Assembly (NCBI GenBank): GCA_010092775.1 | Contig: JAADYZ010000389.1 | Coordinates: forward strand, 1 to 14,306 | DNA length: 14,306 nt | Reading direction: 5' to 3' | Source of the DNA: Chloroflexota bacterium | GTDB taxonomy: Bacteria > Chloroflexota > Anaerolineae > Aggregatilineales > UBA3940 | Shown here: piece after piece, positions 1 to 7,887 of the stretch | Numbering within the stretch: the stretch's first letter is position 1 | Layout of the letters: every line of letters starts with the position of its first letter | Notes under the pieces: model-generated | Told to the model about the DNA's origin: nothing | Database searches by the model: none | What the model saw: the letters and a program-made list of their open reading frames with translations, nothing else | Program-made: the position numbers and the translations under genes

Positions 1-570
1 CTGCTTGGCATTGGCTTGGCCGTCGGCGGCGTGATGTGGGCAGTAGCCGAGCGCACCACAGACGAGAATCCATTTGAGGAAGATCGCGGGCCGCGCTACT
101 ACACCATTGGTGTGTTGTTCGCCCTCGGCGGAGCCTTGGGGCAGGCCGCCGGGCTGACCGCCTCGAAAGCCGGCCTTGTCGGCGAGTTCTCGGCGCTGTC
201 TGGCAACATGATCCGGCTGGTGGCCTCGACTGGGGTCATCTGGCTGATTGCGGCGATCAGCGGGAAAGTAGGCGACAACTTCCAAAAGCTGCGCGAGACT
301 CCCAAAGCAATGATTGGTATCACGCTTGGTTCGATCGCTGGTCCGGCAGTTGGGGTTTGGCTGTCTTTAGTGGCAGTGCAGAACGCGCCCGTAGGGATTG
401 CCTCCACGCTGATCGCGCTGACGCCGATACTGCTGCTGCCGATCAGTTATTTTGTGTTTAAGGAGAAGCTGGGCTGGGGAGCACTGTTCGGGACGATCTT
501 GGCAGTGGGAGGGACAGCGATCATCTTCCTGGCGGACTCGCTCCAGACGATGTTAATTGCCATGCGCTGA
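1..570 (+). CDS. EamA/DMT-family permease, 3' part (partial)
   Basis: The frame is open from base 1 with no start codon required by context, so the gene enters from the left and 189 residues are visible. The visible part has several hydrophobic helices and ends with the typical second EamA repeat: a short loop with NAPVGIASTLIALTPI, then PISYFVFKEKLGW, then a last helix ending GGTAIIFL. The run in which a conserved E-K follows a helix and precedes the final helix is characteristic of drug/metabolite transporter superfamily proteins. These are inner-membrane permeases with about 10 helices that export or exchange small metabolites; the substrate cannot be read from sequence. The acidic stretch near residues 20-28 (DENPFEEDRG) fits the linker between the two EamA repeats. 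No T-rich terminator follows on this strand; the hairpin at 579-601 is oriented for the opposite gene. Confidence 0.85.
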   Translation: MLGIGLAVGGVMWAVAERTTDENPFEEDRGPRYYTIGVLFALGGALGQAAGLTASKAGLVGEFSALSGNMIRLVASTGVIWLIAAISGKVGDNFQKLRETPKAMIGITLGSIAGPAVGVWLSLVAVQNAPVGIASTLIALTPILLLPISYFVFKEKLGWGALFGTILAVGGTAIIFLADSLQTMLIAMR

Positions 571-573
571 ATC

Positions 574-601
574 AAAAAGCGGGCACCCTATTGGCACCCG
601 C
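574..601 (-). terminator. Rho-independent terminator of the PA14 gene
   Basis: Read on the minus strand, bases 601-593 pair with 587-579: a 9-pair stem (seven Watson-Crick pairs and two G-U pairs) around a 5-base loop. It is followed directly by C and then five T residues (578-574). It lies 23 bases past the stop codon at 624-626. On the plus strand there is no T run after the stem, so it mainly serves the minus-strand gene. Confidence 0.75.
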
Positions 602-623
602 TTGTACTGTTACCTGGATTGAC

Positions 624-1256
624 CTAGTTCACGTCGATGCGGAACTTAAACTGCGCCTCGCCAGTGAACTCGAAATAGTAGATTGTCACGAAATACTCAC
701 CCGCACCAGCCGAAACCGAGCGTGTGATCTCTTCTCCACCCATGAGGCGCCATTCATCGATCAACAGACTATCGTTCACAAAGACGCGGAAGCCATCATC
801 GCTGATGACTGTAACCGTTCCGCTGACGAAGCGGTTGAGGGTGAAGTGACGCAGGTAGCGTACGCCGAAGAACTCCTCAAAGAAGGGGTCATCGATGGGG
901 CCGCCATCCTGCCATTCCTCAAAAATCTCCCAGCCAGGTTGCTCTGGAAAACCCGTCACGTAATCCGTGAAGGTGGGCGAACCGTAGAAATAGTCATTGG
1001 GCCAGTAGTCTGCACGCCACAGCCGGAGCGGTGTCGGTCCGGTGGGGGGCGGTGGGAAGCAGTTCTCACCGCAGGGTTCGGTCTGCCGCAGGGTGGGCGC
1101 AGCCGGATCGGGACCTGGGGCGGGCAGACTATCTACCCACTGGTCAAAGTCCGAAGCCTCGGTCGCCTCAGCCTGGGCCGGGCTTGCAGAGGACAAAGCC
1201 AATGCAAAGGCAGCAACAATCAAAGCAGCGATAAGAGCGATCAGGCGTTTGTTCAT
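624..1256 (-). CDS. Secreted PA14-domain protein
   Basis: 210 residues. The start is the ATG at 1256, chosen because GGAGGGG lies about 9 bases upstream and because it opens directly onto a signal peptide: MNKR, a hydrophobic core of about 17 residues, then an AQA cleavage site near residue 29. A longer frame reaching 1295 would put charged residues before the signal and run into the -10 box. Residues 36-78 are a proline-rich linker with a CX3C pair (C62, C66). Residues 79-210 resemble a PA14 beta-barrel: an opening WRADYW strand, a central SDDGFRVFVND strand, then LIDEW, a GAGEYFVTIYYFE strand and a closing FKFRIDV strand. PA14 modules usually bind carbohydrate or occur in cell-surface proteins; here the module is the whole mature protein, so it is probably a secreted or wall-associated binding protein. 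No enzyme domain and no lipobox are visible. It is divergent from the kinase gene. Confidence 0.85.
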   Translation of the reverse strand: MNKRLIALIAALIVAAFALALSSASPAQAEATEASDFDQWVDSLPAPGPDPAAPTLRQTEPCGENCFPPPPTGPTPLRLWRADYWPNDYFYGSPTFTDYVTGFPEQPGWEIFEEWQDGGPIDDPFFEEFFGVRYLRHFTLNRFVSGTVTVISDDGFRVFVNDSLLIDEWRLMGGEEITRSVSAGAGEYFVTIYYFEFTGEAQFKFRIDVN

Positions 1257-1296
1257 AGGGTGTCCCCTCCGCAGTGGGTATTGAACTCGCACCATT

Positions 1297-1326
1297 AGTA
1301 TACCTGTTTTTCCAAGTCTTCGTCAC
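1297..1326 (-). promoter_or_regulatory. Sigma-70-like promoter of the PA14 gene
   Basis: On the minus strand a TATACT box (1302-1297) stands 18 bases from GTGACG (1326-1321), which matches TTGACA at 4 of 6 positions. Transcription would begin near 1290, giving a leader of roughly 35 bases with a GGAGG ribosome site. The -35 box is embedded in the palindrome at 1322-1331. Confidence 0.55.
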
Positions 1327-1331
1327 GTGAC
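1322..1331. promoter_or_regulatory. Perfect palindrome GTCACGTGAC, possible operator
   Basis: A 10-bp perfect inverted repeat lies in the divergent intergenic region and overlaps the -35 element of the PA14 promoter. It overlaps a second inverted repeat, TGAC-N4-GTCA (1328-1339), and is followed by ATGC-TT-GCAT (1341-1350). Such symmetry at a promoter suggests binding by a dimeric regulator. The regulator is not identifiable here. Confidence 0.35.
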
Positions 1332-1383
1332 TTGTGTCATATGCTTGCATTTGGATTTCAATCCCGTGATAGCAGGACTGCAC

Positions 1384-1392
1384 TGGTATAAT
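1384..1392 (+). promoter_or_regulatory. Extended -10 promoter of the kinase gene
   Basis: TGG followed by a perfect TATAAT gives an extended -10 element (TGnTATAAT). No good -35 hexamer is found 16-18 bases upstream, which is tolerated by extended -10 promoters. It lies 36 bases before the ATG at 1429, so the leader would be about 30 bases. This is also evidence against translation starting at 1327. Confidence 0.6.
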
Positions 1393-1428
1393 GGAAGGAT
1401 CGACCGGCTAGCCAGGGAAGCGCCAGCA

Positions 1429-4400
1429 ATGTCTGACGAAGCTGAACCAACCATCATTGGCAATCGGTACATCCTGCGCGAGAAGCTTGGGGCAGGTGGC
1501 ATGGGCACGGTCTTTCGGGCGATTGATCGCCTGGCAGATACCCCTGCCGCCCAGATTGTCGCCTTAAAGCGCGTCACCGCAGACCCAGAGTCGCTCCGTT
1601 TTGGGTCGTGGCGCGCCAACAGTGACCGACGTGGCTTGCGGGTCTCGCTGACGCATGAATTCCAAATGCTGGCCTCACTGCGCCATCCCAATATCATCAC
1701 CGTTCGAGACTACGGCTTTGATGACGAGCAGCGCCCCTACTTCACGATGGACCTCCTGTCCGATGCGGTCACCATCACTGAAGCCGGGACGAGCCAAGCG
1801 CTTGACATCCAGATCGATCTTTTGGTGCAAGCGCTGCAAGCCCTGGAGTATCTGCACCGGCGTGGGATGCTGCATCGGGACCTGAAGCCCGGCAATCTAC
1901 TGGTGACGGATGGTCGGGTGCGCATGCTGGATTTTGGCCTGTCGGTTGAATCTGACCGGCAACCCAGCAAGGAGCGCACGGTTGGCACCTTCGCCTACAT
2001 GTCGCCGGAGGTGGTGCACGGCGAAGTCTCCTCTGAAGTGACAGACCTCTATTCGCTGGGGATCATCGCGTTTGAGATGCTGGCGGGTGAGCATCCGGTT
2101 GACCAGAGCGAGGGCACGATGGCCTCGCTGATTTTGCAGATCATGCTGGAGATTCCCGACGAAACCCTGATGGATGCGCCGCCTGACGTGCGGGCCGTCG
2201 TGATGCGCATGATCGACAAGGACCCTGGTCAACGCTATCGGAGCGCGCACGATGTGATCGTTGCCCTTTGCGACGCGACTGGTCGGCCTATCCCGATTGA
2301 GTCGGCTGAGGTGAGAGAAAGCTACCTGCAGACGGCACAGTACGTCGGGCGGGAGACCGAACTGTCGACGTTGACCCGGGCTTTTGACGAGGCAGCAGCC
2401 GGCCAGGGCAGCATCTGGCTGATTGGCGGCGAGAGCGGCATCGGTAAGTCGCGGCTGTTGACCGAACTGCGGGTTTACGCAATGGTGAGCGGTGCGCTGG
2501 TGCTGCGTGGTCAGGGTGTGGAGGGCGGCGGCTTACCCTTTCAGCTCTGGCGAGACCCACTGCAACGCCTGATCGTGGCGGATGGCGTGGCGAGCGTCGA
2601 GGCTGCGAGCGTTTTGAAGGAGATCGTGCCGGGGCTGCCCGCGCTGTTCAAGCAGGTTTTCCCTGCGCCGCCCAAGCTCGCTGCACGTGCCCACCAACAG
2701 CGGTTGGTCCAACGCATTGTGGAAGCCTGTCTGCGGCATGATGGCATTCTGGTGCTGCTGCTGGAGGACCTGCACTGGATGGACGAAAGCCTCGAACCCA
2801 TCCGGCGGCTGCAATACCAGGTTGCTGACCGTCCTGTCATGGTGGTTGGGACCTATCGCGCGGATGAACGAGCTGATCTGCCCGCTGAACTACCCTGGGC
2901 GAACCTGTTGACCCTGGACCCTCTTTCTGATGAAAGCATTGCCCAGTTAAGCCTGGCCATGTTGGGCGACTTCGCCGGGCAATCTGAACTGGTTGAACTA
3001 CTGCAGCGGGAAAGTGAAGGCAACGCCTTTTTCCTGGTAGAAACCTTGCGTGCTCTGGCCGAAGAGGCAGGTGGACTAGACGCAGTCATCCAGCGCGATA
3101 TCCCCGTACAGATGTTTGCCGACGGTGTACAAACCATCGTGCGGCGGCGCTTGCGTCGTGTGCCATCATGGGGGCACGACTTGCTGCGCCTAGCGGCGGT
3201 CAGCGGACGACGGATCGACCTGCGGATGCTGAACAATGCCGTACGTGCCAGCGAGGGTGAGCTGCTAGCTGGCCACTCCTTGGAAGAGTGGCTCGCGGCC
3301 TGTGCCAATGCCGCCATTTTCGACATTCAAGATGAACGGTGGTTGTTCTCGCACGACAAGCTGCGTGACGGTCTGCTGGCGACGATGTCGGACGCTGAGC
3401 GAGCGCGTGTGCATGCCCAGGTTGCAGCAGCGATCGAGACGACTTATCAATCGAACCTGAACCCACATTATGCTGACCTGGCTACGCACTTTCATTATGT
3501 GGGCGATTGGGAACGTGAGCGCTGGTATGCCGAACAAGCGGGGCGACAAGCCGCGGCACGCTTTTCCAACAACGAAGCACTGACGTTCTTGTGGCGAGCG
3601 ATCGAATTGTATCCAGCCGAAGACGCCGAGAGCTTTTGGCCGCTGCTGCTGCTGCACGAGCGCACAGCACACCGACTCGGCCTTCGCTCGATCCAGCGCC
3701 AGGACCTGGCCCTGCTGCACAGCATTGCTGACCAACTGGACGACGACCGCAGGCGCGCCATCGCCTATCTGCGAGAAGCCTCCTACGCCGAGGCGACTTC
3801 GCTCTATCATGATGCAATGGAGGCAGCGCAACAGGCAATCGCCTATGCACAGCAGGCTGGCGCAACGGAGCAAGAGGCCACCGGCACCTATCGCTGGGGG
3901 CAGGCACACATGCGTTTGGGCGAATTCCCTAAGGCGATGGCTCGTTTAGATCGGGCGCTTAGCTTAGCGCAGGCGCATCAGTTCACCCAGGTGGAGGTTG
4001 ACATCACCCGCACGGTCGGCAACATTCTGCTGACGACCGGCGACAGCGCGGGGGCGGCTGAATCCTATTTACGCTCGCTGGAATTGGCGCGTCAAATCGA
4101 TGACGTACAGGGCGAAACCAAAGCGCTCGCCAATCTCGGTGAGGTGGCACGCTTCCGCGCGGATTACCGTGTAGCCTATCAGTATTATGAAGAGGCGCGG
4201 CTGCTCTTCCACGAGATCGGCAACCGGCAGGCAGAGGGCCTGCAATTCGGCAACCTGGGCTTTGTAGCACGGGCCATTGGGCACTATGAGGATGCGCTAG
4301 AGGATTTCGAACATGCGGCGTTGATCGCGCGGGAGGTGGGCGATCTATATGGTGAGACCTGGGCCGAGTTGGGTTTGGGCCTGACGTATGACAGTCTGGG

Positions 4401-5034
4401 CGAATATGCTGCTGCCCAGGATCACATTGAACGTGCGCTGATCGCGGTGCAGTTGTCTCAGAATCATGAGGTGGAGAGCAAAGTGCTGTCCAGCTTGGCC
4501 CTGGTTTACCATCACAAAGAGAATGATCCGCAAGCGCGTGACCTGGCGCGACAGGCTGTTCGCATTGCACAGGAACGGGGTGCGATGGCCTTTGAGGCCG
4601 ATGCCTGCACCGTCTTAGGCCATGCCCTGCGCGAACTGGAGGACTTCGACGAGGCCGAACGCGCCTACGATAAAGCGCTGCGCGTTTGGCGCGAGGTAGG
4701 TCGCGGCCCTCAGATTGCAGCGCCATTGGCTGGCCTGGCCGCTCTCAGGCTTCGGCAGGACAAAAAGCGCCAGGCGCTCGAAGTCGTTGAGGAGATTCTC
4801 GACCTGCTCGATGAAAGCCGGCTGGAAGGGACCGACGAACCCGTATGGATCGCTTTGGTCTGTTATGACGTGCTGCAGGCCAAGCACGATAAACGCGCGA
4901 AGCGCATCCTTAAAGATGCGCACAAGCTGCTCCACAAACGAGTGTTGAGATTCAGTGATGCCGCGCGGGCGCACGGCTATTTGACCGGCGTGGAGGCCCA
5001 CCGCCGAATTGAAGCCTATCATAAGAAACTCTAG
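1429..5034 (+). CDS. Ser/Thr protein kinase fused to STAND-type ATPase and TPR array
   Basis: 1201 residues counted from the ATG at 1429, which follows the extended -10 box; the frame is open back to 1327 but that would place the promoter inside the gene. Residues about 13-282 form a complete Hanks-type kinase: glycine loop GAGGMG (21-26), ALK lysine K47, alpha-C glutamate probably E77, catalytic HRDLKPGN (149-156), DFG (168-170) and SPE (192-194). All catalytic residues are present, so it should be active. Residues about 305-560 are an AAA/STAND-type ATPase beginning YVGRETEL, with Walker A GGESGIGKS (333-341) and Walker B LLLLED (about 442-447). Residues about 685-1130 are helical repeats of TPR type, many with the GD/GE-turn pattern. 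There is no transmembrane helix and no DNA-binding output domain, so the protein is cytoplasmic and signals by phosphorylation. The layout matches the PknK-like kinase-ATPase-TPR class. Its C-terminal stop is shared with the convergent gene. Substrate and trigger are unknown. Confidence 0.93.
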   Translation: MSDEAEPTIIGNRYILREKLGAGGMGTVFRAIDRLADTPAAQIVALKRVTADPESLRFGSWRANSDRRGLRVSLTHEFQMLASLRHPNIITVRDYGFDDEQRPYFTMDLLSDAVTITEAGTSQALDIQIDLLVQALQALEYLHRRGMLHRDLKPGNLLVTDGRVRMLDFGLSVESDRQPSKERTVGTFAYMSPEVVHGEVSSEVTDLYSLGIIAFEMLAGEHPVDQSEGTMASLILQIMLEIPDETLMDAPPDVRAVVMRMIDKDPGQRYRSAHDVIVALCDATGRPIPIESAEVRESYLQTAQYVGRETELSTLTRAFDEAAAGQGSIWLIGGESGIGKSRLLTELRVYAMVSGALVLRGQGVEGGGLPFQLWRDPLQRLIVADGVASVEAASVLKEIVPGLPALFKQVFPAPPKLAARAHQQRLVQRIVEACLRHDGILVLLLEDLHWMDESLEPIRRLQYQVADRPVMVVGTYRADERADLPAELPWANLLTLDPLSDESIAQLSLAMLGDFAGQSELVELLQRESEGNAFFLVETLRALAEEAGGLDAVIQRDIPVQMFADGVQTIVRRRLRRVPSWGHDLLRLAAVSGRRIDLRMLNNAVRASEGELLAGHSLEEWLAACANAAIFDIQDERWLFSHDKLRDGLLATMSDAERARVHAQVAAAIETTYQSNLNPHYADLATHFHYVGDWERERWYAEQAGRQAAARFSNNEALTFLWRAIELYPAEDAESFWPLLLLHERTAHRLGLRSIQRQDLALLHSIADQLDDDRRRAIAYLREASYAEATSLYHDAMEAAQQAIAYAQQAGATEQEATGTYRWGQAHMRLGEFPKAMARLDRALSLAQAHQFTQVEVDITRTVGNILLTTGDSAGAAESYLRSLELARQIDDVQGETKALANLGEVARFRADYRVAYQYYEEARLLFHEIGNRQAEGLQFGNLGFVARAIGHYEDALEDFEHAALIAREVGDLYGETWAELGLGLTYDSLGEYAAAQDHIERALIAVQLSQNHEVESKVLSSLALVYHHKENDPQARDLARQAVRIAQERGAMAFEADACTVLGHALRELEDFDEAERAYDKALRVWREVGRGPQIAAPLAGLAALRLRQDKKRQALEVVEEILDLLDESRLEGTDEPVWIALVCYDVLQAKHDKRAKRILKDAHKLLHKRVLRFSDAARAHGYLTGVEAHRRIEAYHKKL

Positions 5035-5903
5035 CGACGTAGGTCTTCCGCTTCTTTCAGCGTACCCAAGCCGCGCAAAATCCGATCCGCCGCTTGTTCC
5101 ACCTGCCGCGCTTGCGCCAGATGCCCATTGGCGCGCAACTGTTTGACCTCCGTCAGCAGTTCGCGAGCTTTATCCAGCATGCGCCGTTCTTGCTGCCCCG
5201 CCCAATAGACCCAGGTCCACAGCGGGAAGGCCGCCATAGCCACCATAATCGTAGCCAGCAGCCAGCCTTCAGTGGCGATCAATGCTGTACCAGCGACAAA
5301 CAACAGCCCTCCGGCAAAGGTCAGCCAGGTCCGGCGGCGACTGTCTAAGGGCATGATTACGAAGACAAACCACACAACCCCAATCGTGAGCAAAATCGAG
5401 ATGCCAGTGAGGCGGGCCACCAAGGTGGACGTAACCGCCAGGGTATCCACCAGGCCGTTTTCGAGCATGCTCATCAGCAGCAGGCCAAAGCCAGCGACCT
5501 CTCCAGCCAGTGCGAAAAAGGCAAAGCTGATCATCAGCCAAGGCCAATCCGCAATGGGATAGGGCAGTGGTTGGCTCGGTTCACTGCTATAGACCTTCGC
5601 ATGGGGGCGAGGATAGAGTCGTTCAGTGGGAGGGCGGGCGTCGGTTTCGATCAAGGTCGCGTCTGGCAGCTCTGCAGAGAAGGGCGGCAGGTCCCAACCT
5701 AAAGCGGCTCCAGCTTTCATCCGTACATCAGGCGATGGATCGTTCAGCGCCAACCAGTTAAGGCGATCTTCGGCCAGACTTATCAGGGTTGGATTGGCCG
5801 TTGTAAGAAATGACGATAGGGTACGGACCCCTTCCAGGCGATCGATAATGCTCTCGGAGGACAGAGACCGCTCCAGACTGGCGGGCAGATGAACCTCATT
5901 CAT
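5031..5903 (-). CDS. Membrane protein with HEAT-like N-terminus and coiled-coil tail
   Basis: 290 residues from the ATG at 5903, preceded by GAGG with a 10-base spacer; a TTG-initiated version from 5951 is possible but adds a non-hydrophobic stretch with no clear ribosome site. Residues about 15-72 are helical and include a HEAT/armadillo-like pair (ALNDPSPDVRMKAGAALGW). Residues 75-118 are a proline-rich linker. Four hydrophobic helices follow at about 120-146, 162-185, 192-211 and 213-235. The last 50 residues (ERRMLDKARELL onward) are strongly charged and helical, probably a cytoplasmic coiled coil. No family was recognised with confidence. Its stop TAG sits in the same CTAG tetranucleotide as the kinase stop, so the two genes converge with a 4-bp overlap. 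It could be a membrane partner of the kinase, but this rests on position only. Confidence 0.8.
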   Translation of the reverse strand: MNEVHLPASLERSLSSESIIDRLEGVRTLSSFLTTANPTLISLAEDRLNWLALNDPSPDVRMKAGAALGWDLPPFSAELPDATLIETDARPPTERLYPRPHAKVYSSEPSQPLPYPIADWPWLMISFAFFALAGEVAGFGLLLMSMLENGLVDTLAVTSTLVARLTGISILLTIGVVWFVFVIMPLDSRRRTWLTFAGGLLFVAGTALIATEGWLLATIMVAMAAFPLWTWVYWAGQQERRMLDKARELLTEVKQLRANGHLAQARQVEQAADRILRGLGTLKEAEDLRR

Positions 5904-6032
5904 GGGGACTTGGCCTCGACAGGAACTATGAATTGATCTGGGATACTTCAATCATAAACCAAAAAATGGAAATCGTCTCCCCCAATTTCTGAGGTCGCCT
6001 GAGCGAAGACCTGGCGGCTTTCCACCATGCGT

Positions 6033-6038
6033 TATACT
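6033..6038 (+). promoter_or_regulatory. Putative -10 box upstream of the ABC operon
   Basis: TATACT lies 41 bases before the preferred ATG at 6080 in the 176-bp divergent gap between the membrane-protein gene and the ABC genes. The best -35 candidate, CTGGCG at 6011-6016, is poor, so this is only a candidate. On the other strand TATGAT (5956-5951) could serve the membrane-protein gene. Confidence 0.35.
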
Positions 6039-6066
6039 CAACAATGCTGTGTCCATTTAAGATGCT

Positions 6067-6070
6067 GGGA
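6067..6070 (+). promoter_or_regulatory. Ribosome binding site that decides the ABC subunit A start
   Basis: GGGA ends 9 bases before the ATG at 6080 but only 2 bases before the ATG at 6073. The spacing favours 6080, which opens the frame encoding a membrane-entry helix typical of ABC exporters. The 6073 frame encodes a hydrophilic stretch unlike the family. Confidence 0.5.
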
Positions 6071-6079
6071 AAATGACTG

Positions 6080-7887
6080 ATGACTACCCCATCGACGCCA
6101 ACCCGAACCTGGACCATTTTGCAGCGGGCATACCGCTATCTAGGCCGACGACGGCAGCTGGTGATTGGGACGCTAGTGTTGCTGCTGTTGATGCAAGGTA
6201 TCCTGCGGTCATTCCACAGCTCATTGGCTGGATTGTCGACCGAGGCATTGAGGGCGGCGACCGGGCATTCCTGGGCTATGCAGTTCTGGTCTTGGTAGGG
6301 CTTGCCCTAGCACGCGCCATCATGAACTTCTTTCAAGGTGTGTGGGTGGAAGAGGCGTCCCAGGGCGTTGCCTACGATCTACGCAAGGAAATCCACCGCA
6401 AGCTGACACACCTGTCTTTCGACTATCACGATAAGACCGAGGCAGGGCAGCACCTCTCGCGAGCGCTACGCGATGTGGAGTGGATGCGCTTCCTGACAGG
6501 CAGGGCCACCCTGCGATTGGTTGAAGGCTCGGTGCTGTTGGTCGGTACGGCTATCTTCTTGCTGACGATCAACGTGCAGCTCGCCCTGATGGCCCTGCTG
6601 GTGATGCCGGTTTTGATCTGGCGCTCGGCCTATTTTTCAGCGCGCATCCGCCCGATCTCGCGCAAAGAGCAAGATCAACTCGGTGTACTCACCACCCGGC
6701 TGGAGCAGAATCTGCGCGGGGCGCGGGTGATCAAGAGCTTTGCGCAGGAAAACGCTGAACTCGAACGCTTCGATGAGCAAAATCGCCATTGGTTTGATCT
6801 GGCCATGCAGGCCAGCAAGCTGCGCGCCGTCAATGCGCCCTTGATGATCCTGATCGCCAACCTCAGCACCGTCATCATTATCCTGGCGGGTGGGGTGCTG
6901 GTTGTGCGCGATCAGATGACAATTGGGCAGTTGGTGGCCTTCTTGACCTACATGGGCCAGCTTGCTGAACCGGCACGCCTGCTTGGCTTGATTGCGCCCG
7001 TCTTGGGCATGGCAGCGGCCTCTGGGGAGCGCATTTTTGAGATTCTGGATGCACGATCCGAGGTGCAAGAGGTACCGGAGGCTGCGGACCTGCCCCGCGT
7101 TGAAGGCCATGTCCGCTTCGAGAACGTGAGCTTCTCCTATTTTTCGGGTTACACCGTCCTGCACAATATCAGCCTTGAGGTGCAGCCGGGACAAGTCGTC
7201 GCCCTGCTCGGTAAGACTGGATCCGGCAAATCGACCATCACCAACCTGATCCCGCGCTTCTACGATCCCGACAGCGGTTGCATACGAATTGATGGGCAGG
7301 ACATCAGCCAGGTATCGTTGACCTCGCTGCGCGATCAGATCGGCATCGTGTTACAAGAGACGGTGCTGTTTGCCGCAACGGTGCGTGAGAACATCATCTT
7401 TGGCAGGCCAGAGGCTAGCGAAGACGAGATGATCGCAGCCGCCAAGGCCGCCCAGGCGCATGACTTCATCGTGCATGACCTGCCACATGGCTATGATACC
7501 GAGGTGGGCGAGCGCGGGGTCACACTCTCTGGCGGGCAGAAGCAGCGCATTGCGATTGCGCGGGCTTTGCTGAAGGACCCGCGCATCCTGATTCTGGATG
7601 ATGCAACCTCAAGTGTGGATACGGAAACCGAGCGCTTGATCCAGATTGCACTGGACAACCTGATCCAGAATTACACCGCCTTCATCATTGCACAGCGGCT
7701 TAGTACGGTGCGCAAAGCCGACTTAATCCTGGTGTTGGACAAGGGGCAGATCGCTACCAGTGGCACGCATGAGGAATTGCTAGCCCGATCGGGCTTGTAT
7801 GCTGAGATATATCATCAGCAGCTCAAACCACAAGAGGCAGCAATCGACCAGATCGCCCAGGGTAACATGGGAGGAGGGCAGCAGTGA
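6080..7887 (+). CDS. ABC exporter subunit A, degenerate NBD, apparent N-terminal frameshift
   Basis: Half-size exporter (membrane domain plus ATPase) of about 602 residues if the frame is restored. The frame from 6080 reads TILQRAYRYLGRRRQ and then a hydrophobic first helix to about 6205. From about 6208 the family sequence (VIPQLIGWIVDRGIE) continues in the other frame, which is open from 6073 to the stop. A single missing base near 6198-6210 would explain this; no slippery heptamer is visible. Counting in the 6073 frame: Walker A GKTGSGKST 380-388, Q-loop VLQET about 426-430, signature LSGGQ 485-489, Walker B LILDD 506-510, D-loop SSVD. D510 (codon 7600-7602) replaces the catalytic Glu and Q541 (codon 7693-7695) replaces the switch-loop His, so this nucleotide site should hydrolyse poorly. 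Its LSGGQ is intact and completes the partner's active site. The next gene overlaps by 4 bases (GTGA). Substrate is unknown; drugs, lipids or peptides are possible. Confidence 0.88.

Noticed and set aside
591..1298. Plus-strand 235-codon frame opposite the PA14 gene
   Set aside because: It is antisense to a gene with signal peptide, PA14 motifs, ribosome site, promoter and terminator; its protein has no recognisable features and would start inside the terminator.
1327..1428. N-terminal extension of the kinase to 1327
   Set aside because: The extension spans the extended -10 promoter at 1384-1392 and does not resemble the start of a kinase; ATG 1429 opens directly into the kinase domain.
4004..4726. 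Minus-strand 240-codon frame inside the kinase TPR region
   Set aside because: It is Arg/Pro/His-rich shadow sequence opposite well-conserved TPR repeats.
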